Virus record (IMG/VR): IMGVR_UViG_3300011009_000006
Location: 1 to 39,188 of that record
Length of the DNA: 39,188 nt
Direction: 5' to 3' (one strand)
DNA from: a virus
The notes beneath the pieces are model-generated. The model was given only the letters and a program-made list of their open reading frames with translations, searched no databases and had not been told where the DNA came from. The position numbers were made by a program, and so were the translations under genes. This document shows positions 28,197-35,642 of this stretch, piece by piece (the stretch's first letter is position 1; every line of letters starts with the position of its first letter).

Positions 28197-28790
28197 ATGA
28201 AACACATTTCATTACAACCGCAATCTGCAGAAACTTGTAGAAAACTTTATGTTAGAGAACACGCAAAATTTATTCACTCATCTTATACGATTACCGAAGA
28301 CCTTGGCAAGACGGTAAAGATTGATGAATTTAATTACACAATCGCTGGTATTTGGGATATCATTGGATTCAAGAAAAACATCTTACTTAAAGAAGTGGGA
28401 AAAGAAACAAGTTATGCTTATGCTGATAGCAAAATAGTTGCAGAGGCTTTAGGATTTACAAACTATCGTAATCTTGTAACAGGTGAACAGGTTCCGTATG
28501 ACATGGCCGCTGAATACCGTATTAAGAAAGCAAACAAATTTAAACTTGAAGCTCTTGAAGCTCTTGAAGATATTGAGCCGGTTGTGGTTGATGAGTTTGA
28601 ATCTATTGATGATGAAGATGAAGATGGCATTGTTACTGAGGACGAAGATACAATTGTTGAAGATGATTCTCTTGATGATGATCTTGAAACAAATCCTGAA
28701 GATGAAGACGAAGACATTGACCCTTTAGTAAAAGCTTTACGTCAATCAGATGACAACGAAGATTACTACAATGATAATGAAAATGAATAA
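28197..28790 (+). CDS. Hypothetical protein with very acidic tail
   Basis: A 197-residue protein. The first 110 residues are a normal globular domain (SAETCRKLYVREHAKF, DIIGFKKNILLKEVG). The last 80 are dominated by Asp and Glu (DDEDEDG, NPEDEDEDID), which could mimic DNA or bind a basic partner. It follows the DnaA-like gene by 5 bases, so it may act with it. No family recognised. Confidence 0.7.
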   Translation: MKHISLQPQSAETCRKLYVREHAKFIHSSYTITEDLGKTVKIDEFNYTIAGIWDIIGFKKNILLKEVGKETSYAYADSKIVAEALGFTNYRNLVTGEQVPYDMAAEYRIKKANKFKLEALEALEDIEPVVVDEFESIDDEDEDGIVTEDEDTIVEDDSLDDDLETNPEDEDEDIDPLVKALRQSDDNEDYYNDNENE

Positions 28791-28793
28791 TTG

Positions 28794-29021
28794 ATGGATA
28801 TCTTTGTAACTATAATTGCCACTGAAGAACAAAAGATGGATTTTGAAAAAGATCTTGCAAGAAATAATATCTTATTAAGAGTAATGACGCCTGACATTGG
28901 TGATGAATATCATTATTCTTTGGAAAGCGATTGGAATGGATATGAAGAACTTAGCAAAAGAACTGGTATTTACTCCGGTGATTGCTACACTATCACAAGT
29001 TTAGAACATTCAGCAGAATAA
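28794..29021 (+). CDS. Small hypothetical protein
   Basis: The ATG at 28794 (MDIFVTIIATEEQKMDFEK) is preferred to the adjacent TTG. The 75-residue protein is acidic with an alpha/beta pattern (ATEEQKMDFEKDLARNN, SGDCYTITSL). Last gene of the DnaA-like operon, 3 bases after the acidic protein. Its stop codon runs into the next promoter block. Confidence 0.65.
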   Translation: MDIFVTIIATEEQKMDFEKDLARNNILLRVMTPDIGDEYHYSLESDWNGYEELSKRTGIYSGDCYTITSLEHSAE

Positions 29022-29069
29022 AGTTTAACATTTAAAATTTGCATAGTTCAAAACTAATGGTTAATTTTA
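29021..29069 (+). promoter_or_regulatory. Host-type promoter, shortened class A
   Basis: AAGTTTAACA at 29021, then directly TTTAAAATTTG. Compared with the other class A sites one 11-base TTTAACA unit is missing. -33 TTTG 29038-29041, 20-base spacer, -7 TAATTTTA 29062-29069. Drives the 29093 gene, which has a TAAAGGA site at 29083-29089. Confidence 0.72.
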
Positions 29070-29092
29070 ACTAACAATAAAATAAAGGAATT

Positions 29093-29716
29093 ATGATAAA
29101 CAACATCGAACAAATCAAAGGACTTTTAAATTTCGAAAAGCCGGGTGACTTCTATATGCTTTATGTACTAAAGCGTAAAAAAGATCAACCTGCTGGTGAA
29201 CGAGACAAACACCAGTCCGTAAGAACTATCAAAACTTATTGCATTGAAAGTATTGACCATTTAGAAAAACGTTACGATGAAGTTATTCAGTTAAGTGAAA
29301 TGTTTAAGGCACGTGCTTATATACATGTGCAAAAACAAAATCATGCTGAGGTTTCTTTAGACATGCTCGTAGATTTGGCAATTCGTATTAAGAATGGCAA
29401 TCACAATCAGAAAAATCTGTTTGACTCAACTGTAGGTCAAGTTAAAACACAAGAGAAACGTTGGATCGTTGACATTGACACTAAAGATACTGCAGTAATT
29501 GATAAGATCCGTAATCTTGTTAATTCTTTACGTCCTGAAGGCGATAAAATTGAAGCAGAGATCCCTACTAAAAACGGAGTACACTTAATCACAAAAAGAT
29601 TTGATGTACTAGGATTTCAACAAGTCTTATCTTTACAAGGTGAGGTTCCAGATATCCAAAAGAAAAATCCTACTTTACTTTATTACCCTAATAGTTTAGA
29701 CAATGAAAACATTTAA
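29093..29716 (+). CDS. Primase-like (AEP-type?) protein, tentative
   Basis: A 207-residue protein. Residues 124-132 WIVDIDTKD give an hhhDxD motif and residues 158-168 PTKNGVHLITK give an x-x-H motif, the order and spacing of motifs I and II of archaeo-eukaryotic primase-polymerases. A third region PTLLYYPNSL lies near the end. The protein is shorter than most primases, and a third acidic residue is not obvious. It could be a minimal prim-pol, a primase-derived repair enzyme or an unrelated fold. Strong promoter and a TAAAGGA ribosome site suggest good expression. Confidence 0.45.
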   Translation: MINNIEQIKGLLNFEKPGDFYMLYVLKRKKDQPAGERDKHQSVRTIKTYCIESIDHLEKRYDEVIQLSEMFKARAYIHVQKQNHAEVSLDMLVDLAIRIKNGNHNQKNLFDSTVGQVKTQEKRWIVDIDTKDTAVIDKIRNLVNSLRPEGDKIEAEIPTKNGVHLITKRFDVLGFQQVLSLQGEVPDIQKKNPTLLYYPNSLDNENI

Positions 29717-29864
29717 GAGTATGACAGAATTAACGGATCACAAGAAAATCACGTATCTTATAGATCTACCGGTGGTTAACATATTTACTAACTTCTTACA
29801 TGAAACTGTAGTAAAAGAAGAGACCGCAAAAATGCGTATGGCATTTGAAATTTCATTAAACTAA
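29703..29864 (+). CDS. Very small hypothetical protein
   Basis: A 53-residue ORF with ATG at 29703, overlapping the end of the primase-like gene by 14 bases; an alternative start is the ATG at 29721 (MTELTDHKK). Sequence is helical (DLPVVNIFTNFLHETVVKEE). The first residues MKTFKSMTE resemble the MKTF starts discussed in the findings, but the match is weak. Function unknown. Confidence 0.55.
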   Translation: MKTFKSMTELTDHKKITYLIDLPVVNIFTNFLHETVVKEETAKMRMAFEISLN

Positions 29865-29874
29865 AAAACATACT

Positions 29875-30246
29875 ATGAGTATTTACAGAATAGAAAACAT
29901 TATTACATTAGTAACACATACAGAATATGAAAGACTGTACGATCATCCTACCGGTGAAATCTGGAGAATCATATTTAATGATGAAGATTATGATTACGTA
30001 AAAGATCCTAGAACTTTAATAGACTTAGAGAAATCTTTGGTAGAACTTGAGATGGATAAGTTCCATGAAAATCCTAATTATGTAGTTCCGGCTGAAGTTG
30101 AAGATGGCCTTGCAGACGAAGCTGGATTACTTAGAGATTGGGATCACATTACAGAAACCTGCACCGAAACACAACTTAAGTGGCTGGAACGTTTACATGA
30201 TTATTACAATCAACAAGATCCTTGGAATTTAGAAAACTTGGAATAA
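29875..30246 (+). CDS. Hypothetical acidic protein
   Basis: A 123-residue acidic protein with a beta start (MSIYRIENIITLVTHTEYE), a Tyr/Asp-rich loop (FNDEDYDYVKDP) and helical C-terminus (ETQLKWLERLHDYYNQQDPW). No family recognised. It lies 10 bases after the 29703 gene and 3 bases before the next. Confidence 0.65.
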   Translation: MSIYRIENIITLVTHTEYERLYDHPTGEIWRIIFNDEDYDYVKDPRTLIDLEKSLVELEMDKFHENPNYVVPAEVEDGLADEAGLLRDWDHITETCTETQLKWLERLHDYYNQQDPWNLENLE

Positions 30247-30249
30247 CCA

Positions 30250-30489
30250 ATGCAACAACTAAAAAACCATATAGACGGAAATTGGTGGACTACTGAATAT
30301 GAATATCTTGAACACGTGCTTGAACTGAAAATGCGCAAGGGTCATGGCTCCAAGATTCATATTTGGAGTCTTGATAGAACTAAAGTAATCAAGACATTCC
30401 GTTGGACTGTCATACCACCTGATAAAGCATTACGAAAAGCAACCACTTGGATTGACCAACAAAAGTTGTTAATAACTTCACTAGATTAA
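30250..30489 (+). CDS. Small basic hypothetical protein
   Basis: A 79-residue Trp/Lys-rich protein (HIDGNWWTTEYEYLEHVLEL, KTFRWTVIPPDKALRKATTW). Unusually, its last codons are formed by the class B promoter element AAGTTGTTAATAACTT (30463-30478), which encodes KLLIT. Coding and promoter sequence therefore share DNA here. Function unknown. Confidence 0.62.
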   Translation: MQQLKNHIDGNWWTTEYEYLEHVLELKMRKGHGSKIHIWSLDRTKVIKTFRWTVIPPDKALRKATTWIDQQKLLITSLD

Positions 30490-30522
30490 ATTTGCCATTG
30501 TGAAAACTATTGGTTAATTTTA
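30463..30522 (+). promoter_or_regulatory. Host-type promoter, class B
   Basis: AAGTTGTTAATAACTT at 30463-30478 inside the end of the upstream gene, -33 TTTG 30491-30494 exactly 28 bases after the element start, 20-base spacer, -7 TAATTTTA 30515-30522. Drives the long operon 30540-35312. Confidence 0.78.
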
Positions 30523-30539
30523 TCATATAATAATTAACT

Positions 30540-30923
30540 ATGGATAAACATTTATTTTTACTAAGAGGATTACCTGGAGCAGGAAAATCTACATTAGCTG
30601 CTTCGTTAGCAAAAACCCATCTTGAAGCAGATCAATTCTTTATGAAAGATGGCACATATAACTTTGACGCAACTAAACTAAAAGAAGCTCATGAATGGTG
30701 CCGAGCTAAATGCGAAAGCGCTATGTTATGGGAACTTAACATTACAGTGTCAAACACATTCACACAAGAATGGGAAATGAAAGCATACTATGAACTAGCA
30801 GAAAAGTATGGGTACACGGTATTTTCAATCATTGTTGAAAACAGACATGGCGGTGTTAATGAACACGGAGTTCCACAAGAAGCTTTGGATAGAATGAAAA
30901 ACCGTTTTGAAGTAAAACTATAA
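30540..30923 (+). CDS. P-loop polynucleotide-kinase-like enzyme
   Basis: A 127-residue P-loop kinase: Walker A GLPGAGKST (10-18), a probable catalytic Asp in EADQFF (30-35), then GTYNFDATKLKEAHEWC and a C-terminal NEHGVPQEALDRMKNRFE. This pattern is that of the small AAA_33/N4BP2-type kinases related to the 5'-OH polynucleotide kinase domain of T4 Pnkp. A 5'-kinase would make the 5'-phosphate that RNA ligases need. It lacks a phosphatase domain. First gene of a twelve-gene operon. Substrate could also be another small molecule. Confidence 0.8.
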   Translation: MDKHLFLLRGLPGAGKSTLAASLAKTHLEADQFFMKDGTYNFDATKLKEAHEWCRAKCESAMLWELNITVSNTFTQEWEMKAYYELAEKYGYTVFSIIVENRHGGVNEHGVPQEALDRMKNRFEVKL

Positions 30924-30926
30924 GAT

Positions 30927-31169
30927 ATGAAAACAAAAACTATAAAAATTAGATTCGTCAAGCATAACGATATCTTTATGATACAACGCAAAGCTTGGTT
31001 TGGATGGACTTACATTCGAGAAATACATGGTTCTGACGCTGGCAAAGCAAGTTTCATTTACACGCATGAAAACAAAAAAGGACTACTTGAATTAGTTTTG
31101 GAAGGCTACTATAGAGCGGATAAAAGATTCTTGACAATTAAAGAATACCCAACTATTAAAATTCACTAA
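30927..31169 (+). CDS. Small basic hypothetical protein
   Basis: An 80-residue Lys-rich, beta-forming protein (KTIKIRFVKHNDIFMIQRKA, WFGWTYIREIHG). It is 3 bases after the kinase gene and 1 base before the next, so clearly in the operon. Small RNA- or nucleic-acid-binding proteins can look like this, but no family is recognised. Confidence 0.65.
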   Translation: MKTKTIKIRFVKHNDIFMIQRKAWFGWTYIREIHGSDAGKASFIYTHENKKGLLELVLEGYYRADKRFLTIKEYPTIKIH

Positions 31170-31170
31170 T

Positions 31171-31455
31171 ATGAAATTTACAAATAAGAACTATCCACAT
31201 TTAGGATTACTTAATTTTGAAGGTGATGCAGTGCGTGCTTACAAATTGCCAACTGGTAATTATACAATCGTTGATGATCATCATGAAATTATTGCAGAGT
31301 GGGATGAATGGCTAATGGCTGAATTTCTTGAAGGAGACATTACAGTAACTACAAGTTATAACAAAACTTTTCGTTATACTGATGAACATTCAAATGCTAA
31401 GCCGACTGATGATAAACTTCAGTCATTCCTAAAATATAAAAGACAAATGCTTTGA
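31171..31455 (+). CDS. Small hypothetical protein
   Basis: A 94-residue protein with a beta-rich first half (LLNFEGDAVRAYKLPTGNY) and helical acidic stretch (AEWDEWLMAEFLEGD). It overlaps the next gene by 4 bases (TTGA). No family recognised. Confidence 0.65.
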   Translation: MKFTNKNYPHLGLLNFEGDAVRAYKLPTGNYTIVDDHHEIIAEWDEWLMAEFLEGDITVTTSYNKTFRYTDEHSNAKPTDDKLQSFLKYKRQML

Positions 31456-31808
31456 GCGAACACACAGACTTCGGAACTAATCCAGTTAAGAAACATAAAT
31501 TGCACAAGAGAATAAAGAAAGAATATAAAGAAGCAACTAATCAAGAAATTTGGGAAGGTGTTAGAGATAACTTTATATTTGGTTTCCTTGGTGCAATTCT
31601 TGTTGTCTTTATAGCAACCCGAACCGATGTTGCTGTTCTATTCGGATATATTGTGTATTACTTTTTTATGGGACGAATTGTGAATCGTCCAAAGTATGTA
31701 ACTGAATTAGGGCAACTGATTGTGTTTCCTATACCTTCAGCATTAGGTGCATTCACAGGTTACAAATTATCTATTACAATTATTGACTTAATACAAACAT
31801 ATTTATGA
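31452..31808 (+). CDS. Membrane protein with TTG start
   Basis: The start is probably TTG at 31452, overlapping the upstream stop as TTGA; the first in-frame ATG lies after the first membrane segment. The 118-residue protein has a basic cytoplasmic start (VKKHKLHKRIKKEYKEA) and three hydrophobic segments (FIFGFLGAILVVFIA, VAVLFGYIVYYFFMG, LIVFPIPSALGAFTGY). It overlaps the next gene by 4 bases. Function unknown. Confidence 0.65.
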   Translation: MSEHTDFGTNPVKKHKLHKRIKKEYKEATNQEIWEGVRDNFIFGFLGAILVVFIATRTDVAVLFGYIVYYFFMGRIVNRPKYVTELGQLIVFPIPSALGAFTGYKLSITIIDLIQTYL

Positions 31809-32086
31809 GACAGACAGGAAGAACTAGCAGGATTGCAAATTTTGCAATAGACCAGCTATACAGTGTAGGTGAAGTGATCATTACAGATCACATAGCATTT
31901 GAAGGATTTGATACAAAGAGGAATCACTTATCTAATTTAATTGATAAAGTTGCGGACGGCTTTGCAAGAACTCACTATTCAAGTGATTGGATAGTAAAAC
32001 ATGAAATACACAAAGTAGGTGAAACTCCAGTTGTGAGATTTAAACTAGAAAGAAAACCTGAAAGATCTAATAAAGTATGGCAGTAA
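31805..32086 (+). CDS. Small hypothetical protein
   Basis: A 93-residue protein starting in an ATGA overlap. The beginning, RQTGRTSRIANFAIDQLYSV followed by GEVIITDH, looks like the first helix and strand of a P-loop fold but has no GKT/S, so no nucleotide binding can be claimed. It overlaps thyA by 10 bases. Confidence 0.65.
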   Translation: MRQTGRTSRIANFAIDQLYSVGEVIITDHIAFEGFDTKRNHLSNLIDKVADGFARTHYSSDWIVKHEIHKVGETPVVRFKLERKPERSNKVWQ

Positions 32087-33390
32087 AATTAAATACACTT
32101 GACAAGCAATACACTGACTTGCTTAAAACTATTATAGAACATGGCGTAGAAAAAGCGGATCGTACTGGTACTGGAACTAAAAGTATCTTTGGTTATACAA
32201 TCCGTCATAATATGAAAGAAGGATTTCCAATGCTTACAACAAAAAAGCTTCCTTGGAAATTAATCGTAACAGAATTAATGTGGTTCTTAAATGGTTACAC
32301 AAACATTCAATTCTTGGTTAGAAATAATTGTCATATATGGGACGGTGACTGCTACAAGAACTACTTAAATAATTGGAATAAAGAAAACCCTCCTTTCGGT
32401 GGTCCTTATGTTAACAACCAATTAACGCTAGAAAAATTTATACAAAAGATTAAAGAAGATGATACATTTGCTAGAGCGTGGGGTGACCTTGGTCCTATCT
32501 ATGGAGCGCAATGGAGATCTTGGAGAGTAGGTGAAGGAATACCTACAGCATTAACTGATAATGAAGGTGAAACTATTTATGAAGCAGCCTCTAGATACAT
32601 TGACCAATTTCAAGATGCAATAGATTTATTGAAAAATGATCCGGACTCTCGAAGAAACCGAGTAAGTGCTTGGAATGTTGGTGAATTAAGAAATATGAAG
32701 TTACCGCCTTGTCATACTGACTTTCAATTATACACTCGTGAATTAACTTTAAAAGAAAGAGTAGATTATGGTTCGGAGAGAGGACTGTGGGAATTGGGTC
32801 AAACAATTAATTACATGCACTGCGATGAATTGCGTATTCCTACTCGTGCAGTATCTTTAATGTGGAATCAGCGTTCAGTTGACACATTTCTTGGATTACC
32901 GTTTAACATTGCATCTTATGGATTGTTATTAAGTATCATTGGAGAAATCGTAAATATGGTTCCTGACCAGCTTATAGGTAATCTTGGTGATACACACTTG
33001 TACTTAAACCATCTTGACCAAGCAGCAGAACAAATTGGTAGAGAATATACTGATGAAGAATTGGAAGAATTATACCCAGAACTTAAAAGACTTCGCACAA
33101 TAAAGATTGCTGAAATACATAAACAAAACTATGAAGAAGCGGCAGCAGCAAGACAAGCAGAAAAGGATTTACTTGCAACCATAGTTCAAAATACAAGAAC
33201 ACCGTTTCCTTTGCCAAAACTTATAATGAATACCGAGTTTTGGAATCCTGGAACTGATGACGGTTGCGGTATGGGTCCTGGAACTTATACCGAAAGTATG
33301 AACGGATTAATTGAAAGTTTTGAAATTGGCGATTTTATGTTAGAAGATTATAAAGCACATCCACATATACCAGCACCCCTAAGTAATTAA
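32077..33390 (+). CDS. thyA: Thymidylate synthase, long form with insertions
   Basis: ThyA makes dTMP from dUMP with methylene-tetrahydrofolate. Core motifs are intact: DRTGTGT (28-34), SRRNRVSAWN (191-200), catalytic Cys212 in LPPCH, and Asn277 in LPFNIASY. That Asn selects dUMP; the Asp of dCMP hydroxymethylases is not present. At 437 residues it is far longer than the usual 264. Insertions lie at about 95-135, 155-175, 221-258 (RELTLKERVDYGSERGL ...) and 320-370. The last carries a UVR-like hairpin, EIHKQNYEEAAAARQAEKDL. Located mid-operon. Confidence 0.95.
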   Translation: MAVKLNTLDKQYTDLLKTIIEHGVEKADRTGTGTKSIFGYTIRHNMKEGFPMLTTKKLPWKLIVTELMWFLNGYTNIQFLVRNNCHIWDGDCYKNYLNNWNKENPPFGGPYVNNQLTLEKFIQKIKEDDTFARAWGDLGPIYGAQWRSWRVGEGIPTALTDNEGETIYEAASRYIDQFQDAIDLLKNDPDSRRNRVSAWNVGELRNMKLPPCHTDFQLYTRELTLKERVDYGSERGLWELGQTINYMHCDELRIPTRAVSLMWNQRSVDTFLGLPFNIASYGLLLSIIGEIVNMVPDQLIGNLGDTHLYLNHLDQAAEQIGREYTDEELEELYPELKRLRTIKIAEIHKQNYEEAAAARQAEKDLLATIVQNTRTPFPLPKLIMNTEFWNPGTDDGCGMGPGTYTESMNGLIESFEIGDFMLEDYKAHPHIPAPLSN

Positions 33391-33391
33391 T

Positions 33392-33595
33392 ATGATAAAG
33401 ATAATTGTTAAAACTGAAGAACAGAAACAAGAACTGTTAAAGCAAAGCCAATACATTCATGATTTCTTAGTATGCCCTGATGATGTAAAAGAACTTGGCA
33501 AAAATTGGCTTATAGGATTAGACAGCGATGAAGCTGGAACTCTTATGCACTTGTATACAGCTCCTCATATAATTGAAGTAAACTCAGAAATTTAA
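33392..33595 (+). CDS. Small hypothetical protein
   Basis: A 67-residue protein (MIKIIVKTEEQKQELLKQSQ ... WLIGLDSDEAGTLMHL). One base after thyA, and its stop shares a base with the next start. Alpha/beta pattern resembling the small protein at 28794 (both start with a strand followed by EEQK), so they may be paralogues. Function unknown. Confidence 0.65.
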   Translation: MIKIIVKTEEQKQELLKQSQYIHDFLVCPDDVKELGKNWLIGLDSDEAGTLMHLYTAPHIIEVNSEI

Positions 33596-33999
33596 TGGAA
33601 CTAATATCAACACACCCAATTAAGAAATCTGATTTAGGATTTCACGGAAATTTATTTGGCGGAAAACTTTTAGCTTGGATGGACGCGGCAGCTGCTGCTT
33701 TTGCAATGCAAACTTGTGATACGCCAAGAATGGTTACTGTTATGATTGACCAATGTATATTTAAGAAACCTGCTAAGGAAGGACAGCTAATTAAAATCTA
33801 CGGTGAGGTCCAAAAGATTGGAACTACATCAATTACAATTTATATGGAAGCGCGTTCACACAATGTATATTCTGGCTTGCAGTCAATCATACTTTCAACC
33901 AATATGAAGTTTGTAAGAATAGATGAAGGTGGAGACGCAATTCCAATTTCTCAAAAAGTAAAAGACCAACACTTAAATAAAATAAAAGATGAAAAGTAA
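33595..33999 (+). CDS. Acyl-CoA thioesterase, YciA-type hotdog fold
   Basis: The 134-residue protein is a clear single hotdog thioesterase. HGNLFGGKLLAWMDAAAAAF (17-36) contains the signature loop, central helix and Asp30 of YciA/acyl-CoA hydrolases; VTVMIDQCIFKKPAKEGQL and IKIYGEVQKIGTTSITI complete the sheet. Family members hydrolyse acyl-CoA esters in the cytoplasm as hexamers. The start codon overlaps the stop before it, and the gene sits in the thyA operon behind a host-type promoter. Presence in a phage is unusual; it may have been taken from a Bacteroidota host. Confidence 0.92.
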   Translation: MELISTHPIKKSDLGFHGNLFGGKLLAWMDAAAAAFAMQTCDTPRMVTVMIDQCIFKKPAKEGQLIKIYGEVQKIGTTSITIYMEARSHNVYSGLQSIILSTNMKFVRIDEGGDAIPISQKVKDQHLNKIKDEK

Positions 34000-34375
34000 A
34001 ACGTACATTGACCGTGATAAGATTACCAAAGTAAGAATACAGTTTGAACAAAAAACTAGGTATACATGGTGGGAAGAAATTCCAGCTTCTGTAAAAAGAT
34101 TCTTAGGGTTTGTTTATGAAAGACAATATGTGATTCCTGCTGGTTGGTCTTCTTATTCAGATGGCAAATGGAGAGAAACTACTGAAGAATTTTTAGAGAC
34201 AGGTCAATATCGTGTAGACGATAAAGCACAAGAAATCTTTAGAAAATCTAATGTTACAATTCATTACGGTAGTCATGAAATTACTCAATGGTTTAATTCT
34301 GATGTTGAGGCTCAAGAATTTGTAGACGGACTTGTGGAAAGAAGTAAAAAGGATTTTGAAATAATCATTAAGTAA
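33989..34375 (+). CDS. Hypothetical protein
   Basis: A 128-residue protein with a basic N-terminus, a Trp-rich region (TRYTWWEEIPASVKRFLGF, GWSSYSDGKWRETTEEF) and helical C-terminus (DVEAQEFVDGLVERSKKDF). It overlaps the thioesterase by 11 bases and the next gene by one base. No family recognised. Confidence 0.65.
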   Translation: MKSKTYIDRDKITKVRIQFEQKTRYTWWEEIPASVKRFLGFVYERQYVIPAGWSSYSDGKWRETTEEFLETGQYRVDDKAQEIFRKSNVTIHYGSHEITQWFNSDVEAQEFVDGLVERSKKDFEIIIK

Positions 34376-34587
34376 TGGACGGATTAGGAAATGCTTTAGG
34401 ACAAATGTTTGGTTGCTTAATAACAATAATCGTTGTACTTGCTATTGGGTTTATAGGAACTACTTGCTATTACTTTTTTAAAGGTGACTCAATAAAATCA
34501 GAGAAACCAATTAAGCCTCAAATAGAATTAGTGATTAAGAACAATAAAGTTGACACTCTTTACGTTTATCGAAAACCAATACGATAA
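34375..34587 (+). CDS. Small single-pass membrane protein
   Basis: A 70-residue protein with one hydrophobic segment (about 12-35, FGCLITIIVVLAIGFIGTTC) after a short Gly-rich start, then a basic C-terminal tail. Its start overlaps the upstream stop (TAATG). Function unknown. Confidence 0.68.
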   Translation: MDGLGNALGQMFGCLITIIVVLAIGFIGTTCYYFFKGDSIKSEKPIKPQIELVIKNNKVDTLYVYRKPIR

Positions 34588-34614
34588 TTCTGAATATAAC
34601 AATAAACTATTACT

Positions 34615-34875
34615 ATGGGAAAGAATAAAGATAAAAAAGAAAAGAACGTAAAGATTGAAATTAATGAAGGGCACTACTTAGAGTTGCTTGACAGAACTCA
34701 TGTTCTAATTTCTAATTTAGAACAACACTTGTTACAACATCCGCTAGCTCAAAAGAAAAAGAAAATCTATAAAAAACTAGAAGCTGCTGGTTTACTTCTT
34801 GCTGATGTGTATCAAGACGTGGGACATTTAATAGCAAAACTTGAAGGAAATGAACATGATGATCTACCTTTTTAA
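34615..34875 (+). CDS. Small charged helical protein
   Basis: An 86-residue protein with a Lys-rich start (MGKNKDKKEKNVKIEI) followed by helices (YLELLDRTHVLISNLEQHLL, KKIYKKLEAAGLLLADVYQD). The composition suggests a small helical bundle or dimer. Two bases before the prohead-protease-like gene. No family recognised. Confidence 0.65.
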   Translation: MGKNKDKKEKNVKIEINEGHYLELLDRTHVLISNLEQHLLQHPLAQKKKKIYKKLEAAGLLLADVYQDVGHLIAKLEGNEHDDLPF

Positions 34876-34877
34876 TT

Positions 34878-35312
34878 ATGCCTGAACAAGTTAAAGAAAT
34901 TCCAGTTCTTAAAATTGGTGTGACCAATGGCAACGATAGAATCTATACTAAAGATGCAGCTAAAACAATTGTTCAATGCTATAAAGATAATAAGTCTAAA
35001 GACAGAGCTATGCTTGGTGAATTACAACATCCATCGTATGCAGATGGTAGATCTTTTGATACAGTTGATTTAAGTAAAGCATCTCATACCATTGATAAAG
35101 TTTACATCAAAGAAGATATTGTTTTTGCTGACGCAACTTTCTTACAAAACCAAAATGGCAAAACAGCACTAAGTATGCTAGAACATGGGTTTGCTGTAAT
35201 GCGCCCAAGATGCGTTGGAACTATTAATGAAAATCATGAAGTAGAGATTACTCAAGTAATTGCATTTGACATTATAGGCGCCGACGGTGATTCTTTTAAA
35301 GGTCTTATATAG
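34878..35312 (+). CDS. Prohead-protease-like domain protein, active site unclear
   Basis: A 144-residue protein whose layout matches the core of T4 gp21-type prohead proteases: NGNDRIYTKDAAKTIVQ (17-33), MLGELQHP (45-52) with the His, VDLSKASHTIDKVYI (63-77), ATFLQNQNGKTALSMLEHGF (86-105) and a beta end (IAFDIIGAD). In active proteases the segment after the Gly-Phe is VSSRG-like with the catalytic Ser; here it is AVMRPRCVG, so the Ser is missing and only Cys112 is nearby. It may be inactive, use Cys or have another role. It closes the thyA operon, far from head genes. Confidence 0.6.
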   Translation: MPEQVKEIPVLKIGVTNGNDRIYTKDAAKTIVQCYKDNKSKDRAMLGELQHPSYADGRSFDTVDLSKASHTIDKVYIKEDIVFADATFLQNQNGKTALSMLEHGFAVMRPRCVGTINENHEVEITQVIAFDIIGADGDSFKGLI

Positions 35313-35369
35313 TTGTTAATAACTTTAGATTAAAAAGTTTGCTTAGTTCAAACTAATTGGTTAATTTTG
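35310..35369 (+). promoter_or_regulatory. Host-type promoter, class B
   Basis: TAGTTGTTAATAACTT at 35310-35325 (first base T instead of A, overlapping the upstream stop), -33 TTTG 35338-35341 at 28 bases, 20-base spacer, -7 TAATTTTG 35362-35369, then CTCTATAATTA. Drives the second RNA ligase operon. Confidence 0.82.
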
Positions 35370-35394
35370 CTCTATAATTAAAAACAACATTATT

Positions 35395-35631
35395 ATGGCA
35401 AATGACAAAACAGAATTGTTTAGAATTGGGAATGACGAATGCTACTCATGTACATTTAATGGTTCTATTCATTTTGATAATATCTGGAGACGTGAAGATG
35501 GTACTATGGATTTAGAATCTTGTACTAATGAAGAAGGCTACACTGCCGACATACCTGATGAAGATATGATTTGGATGGAACAAGAAATTCTTGAAATGAT
35601 TGAGAAAGGTGTCTTTACTATTTTAACATAA
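35395..35631 (+). CDS. Small acidic hypothetical protein
   Basis: A 78-residue, strongly acidic protein with three Cys (ECYSCTF, ESCTNEE) and a helical C-terminus (DMIWMEQEILEMIEKGVF). First gene behind a strong host-type promoter and 11 bases before an RNA ligase gene, so it could be a partner. No family recognised. Confidence 0.65.
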   Translation: MANDKTELFRIGNDECYSCTFNGSIHFDNIWRREDGTMDLESCTNEEGYTADIPDEDMIWMEQEILEMIEKGVFTILT

Positions 35632-35642
35632 AATTAATCAAC

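Noticed and set aside
28463-28717. Minus-strand Ser-rich frame opposite the acidic tail
   Set aside because: It is the reverse reading of GAT/GAA repeats that encode Asp/Glu; the + strand gene is well supported.
31805-32086. P-loop ATPase or helicase start (GRTSR)
   Set aside because: It lacks the Lys-Thr/Ser of a Walker A motif and is only 93 residues long.
32077-33390. dCMP or dUMP hydroxymethylase instead of thymidylate synthase (DNA hypermodification)
   Set aside because: Asn277, diagnostic for dUMP methylation in ThyA, is present, and no partner modification genes are visible.
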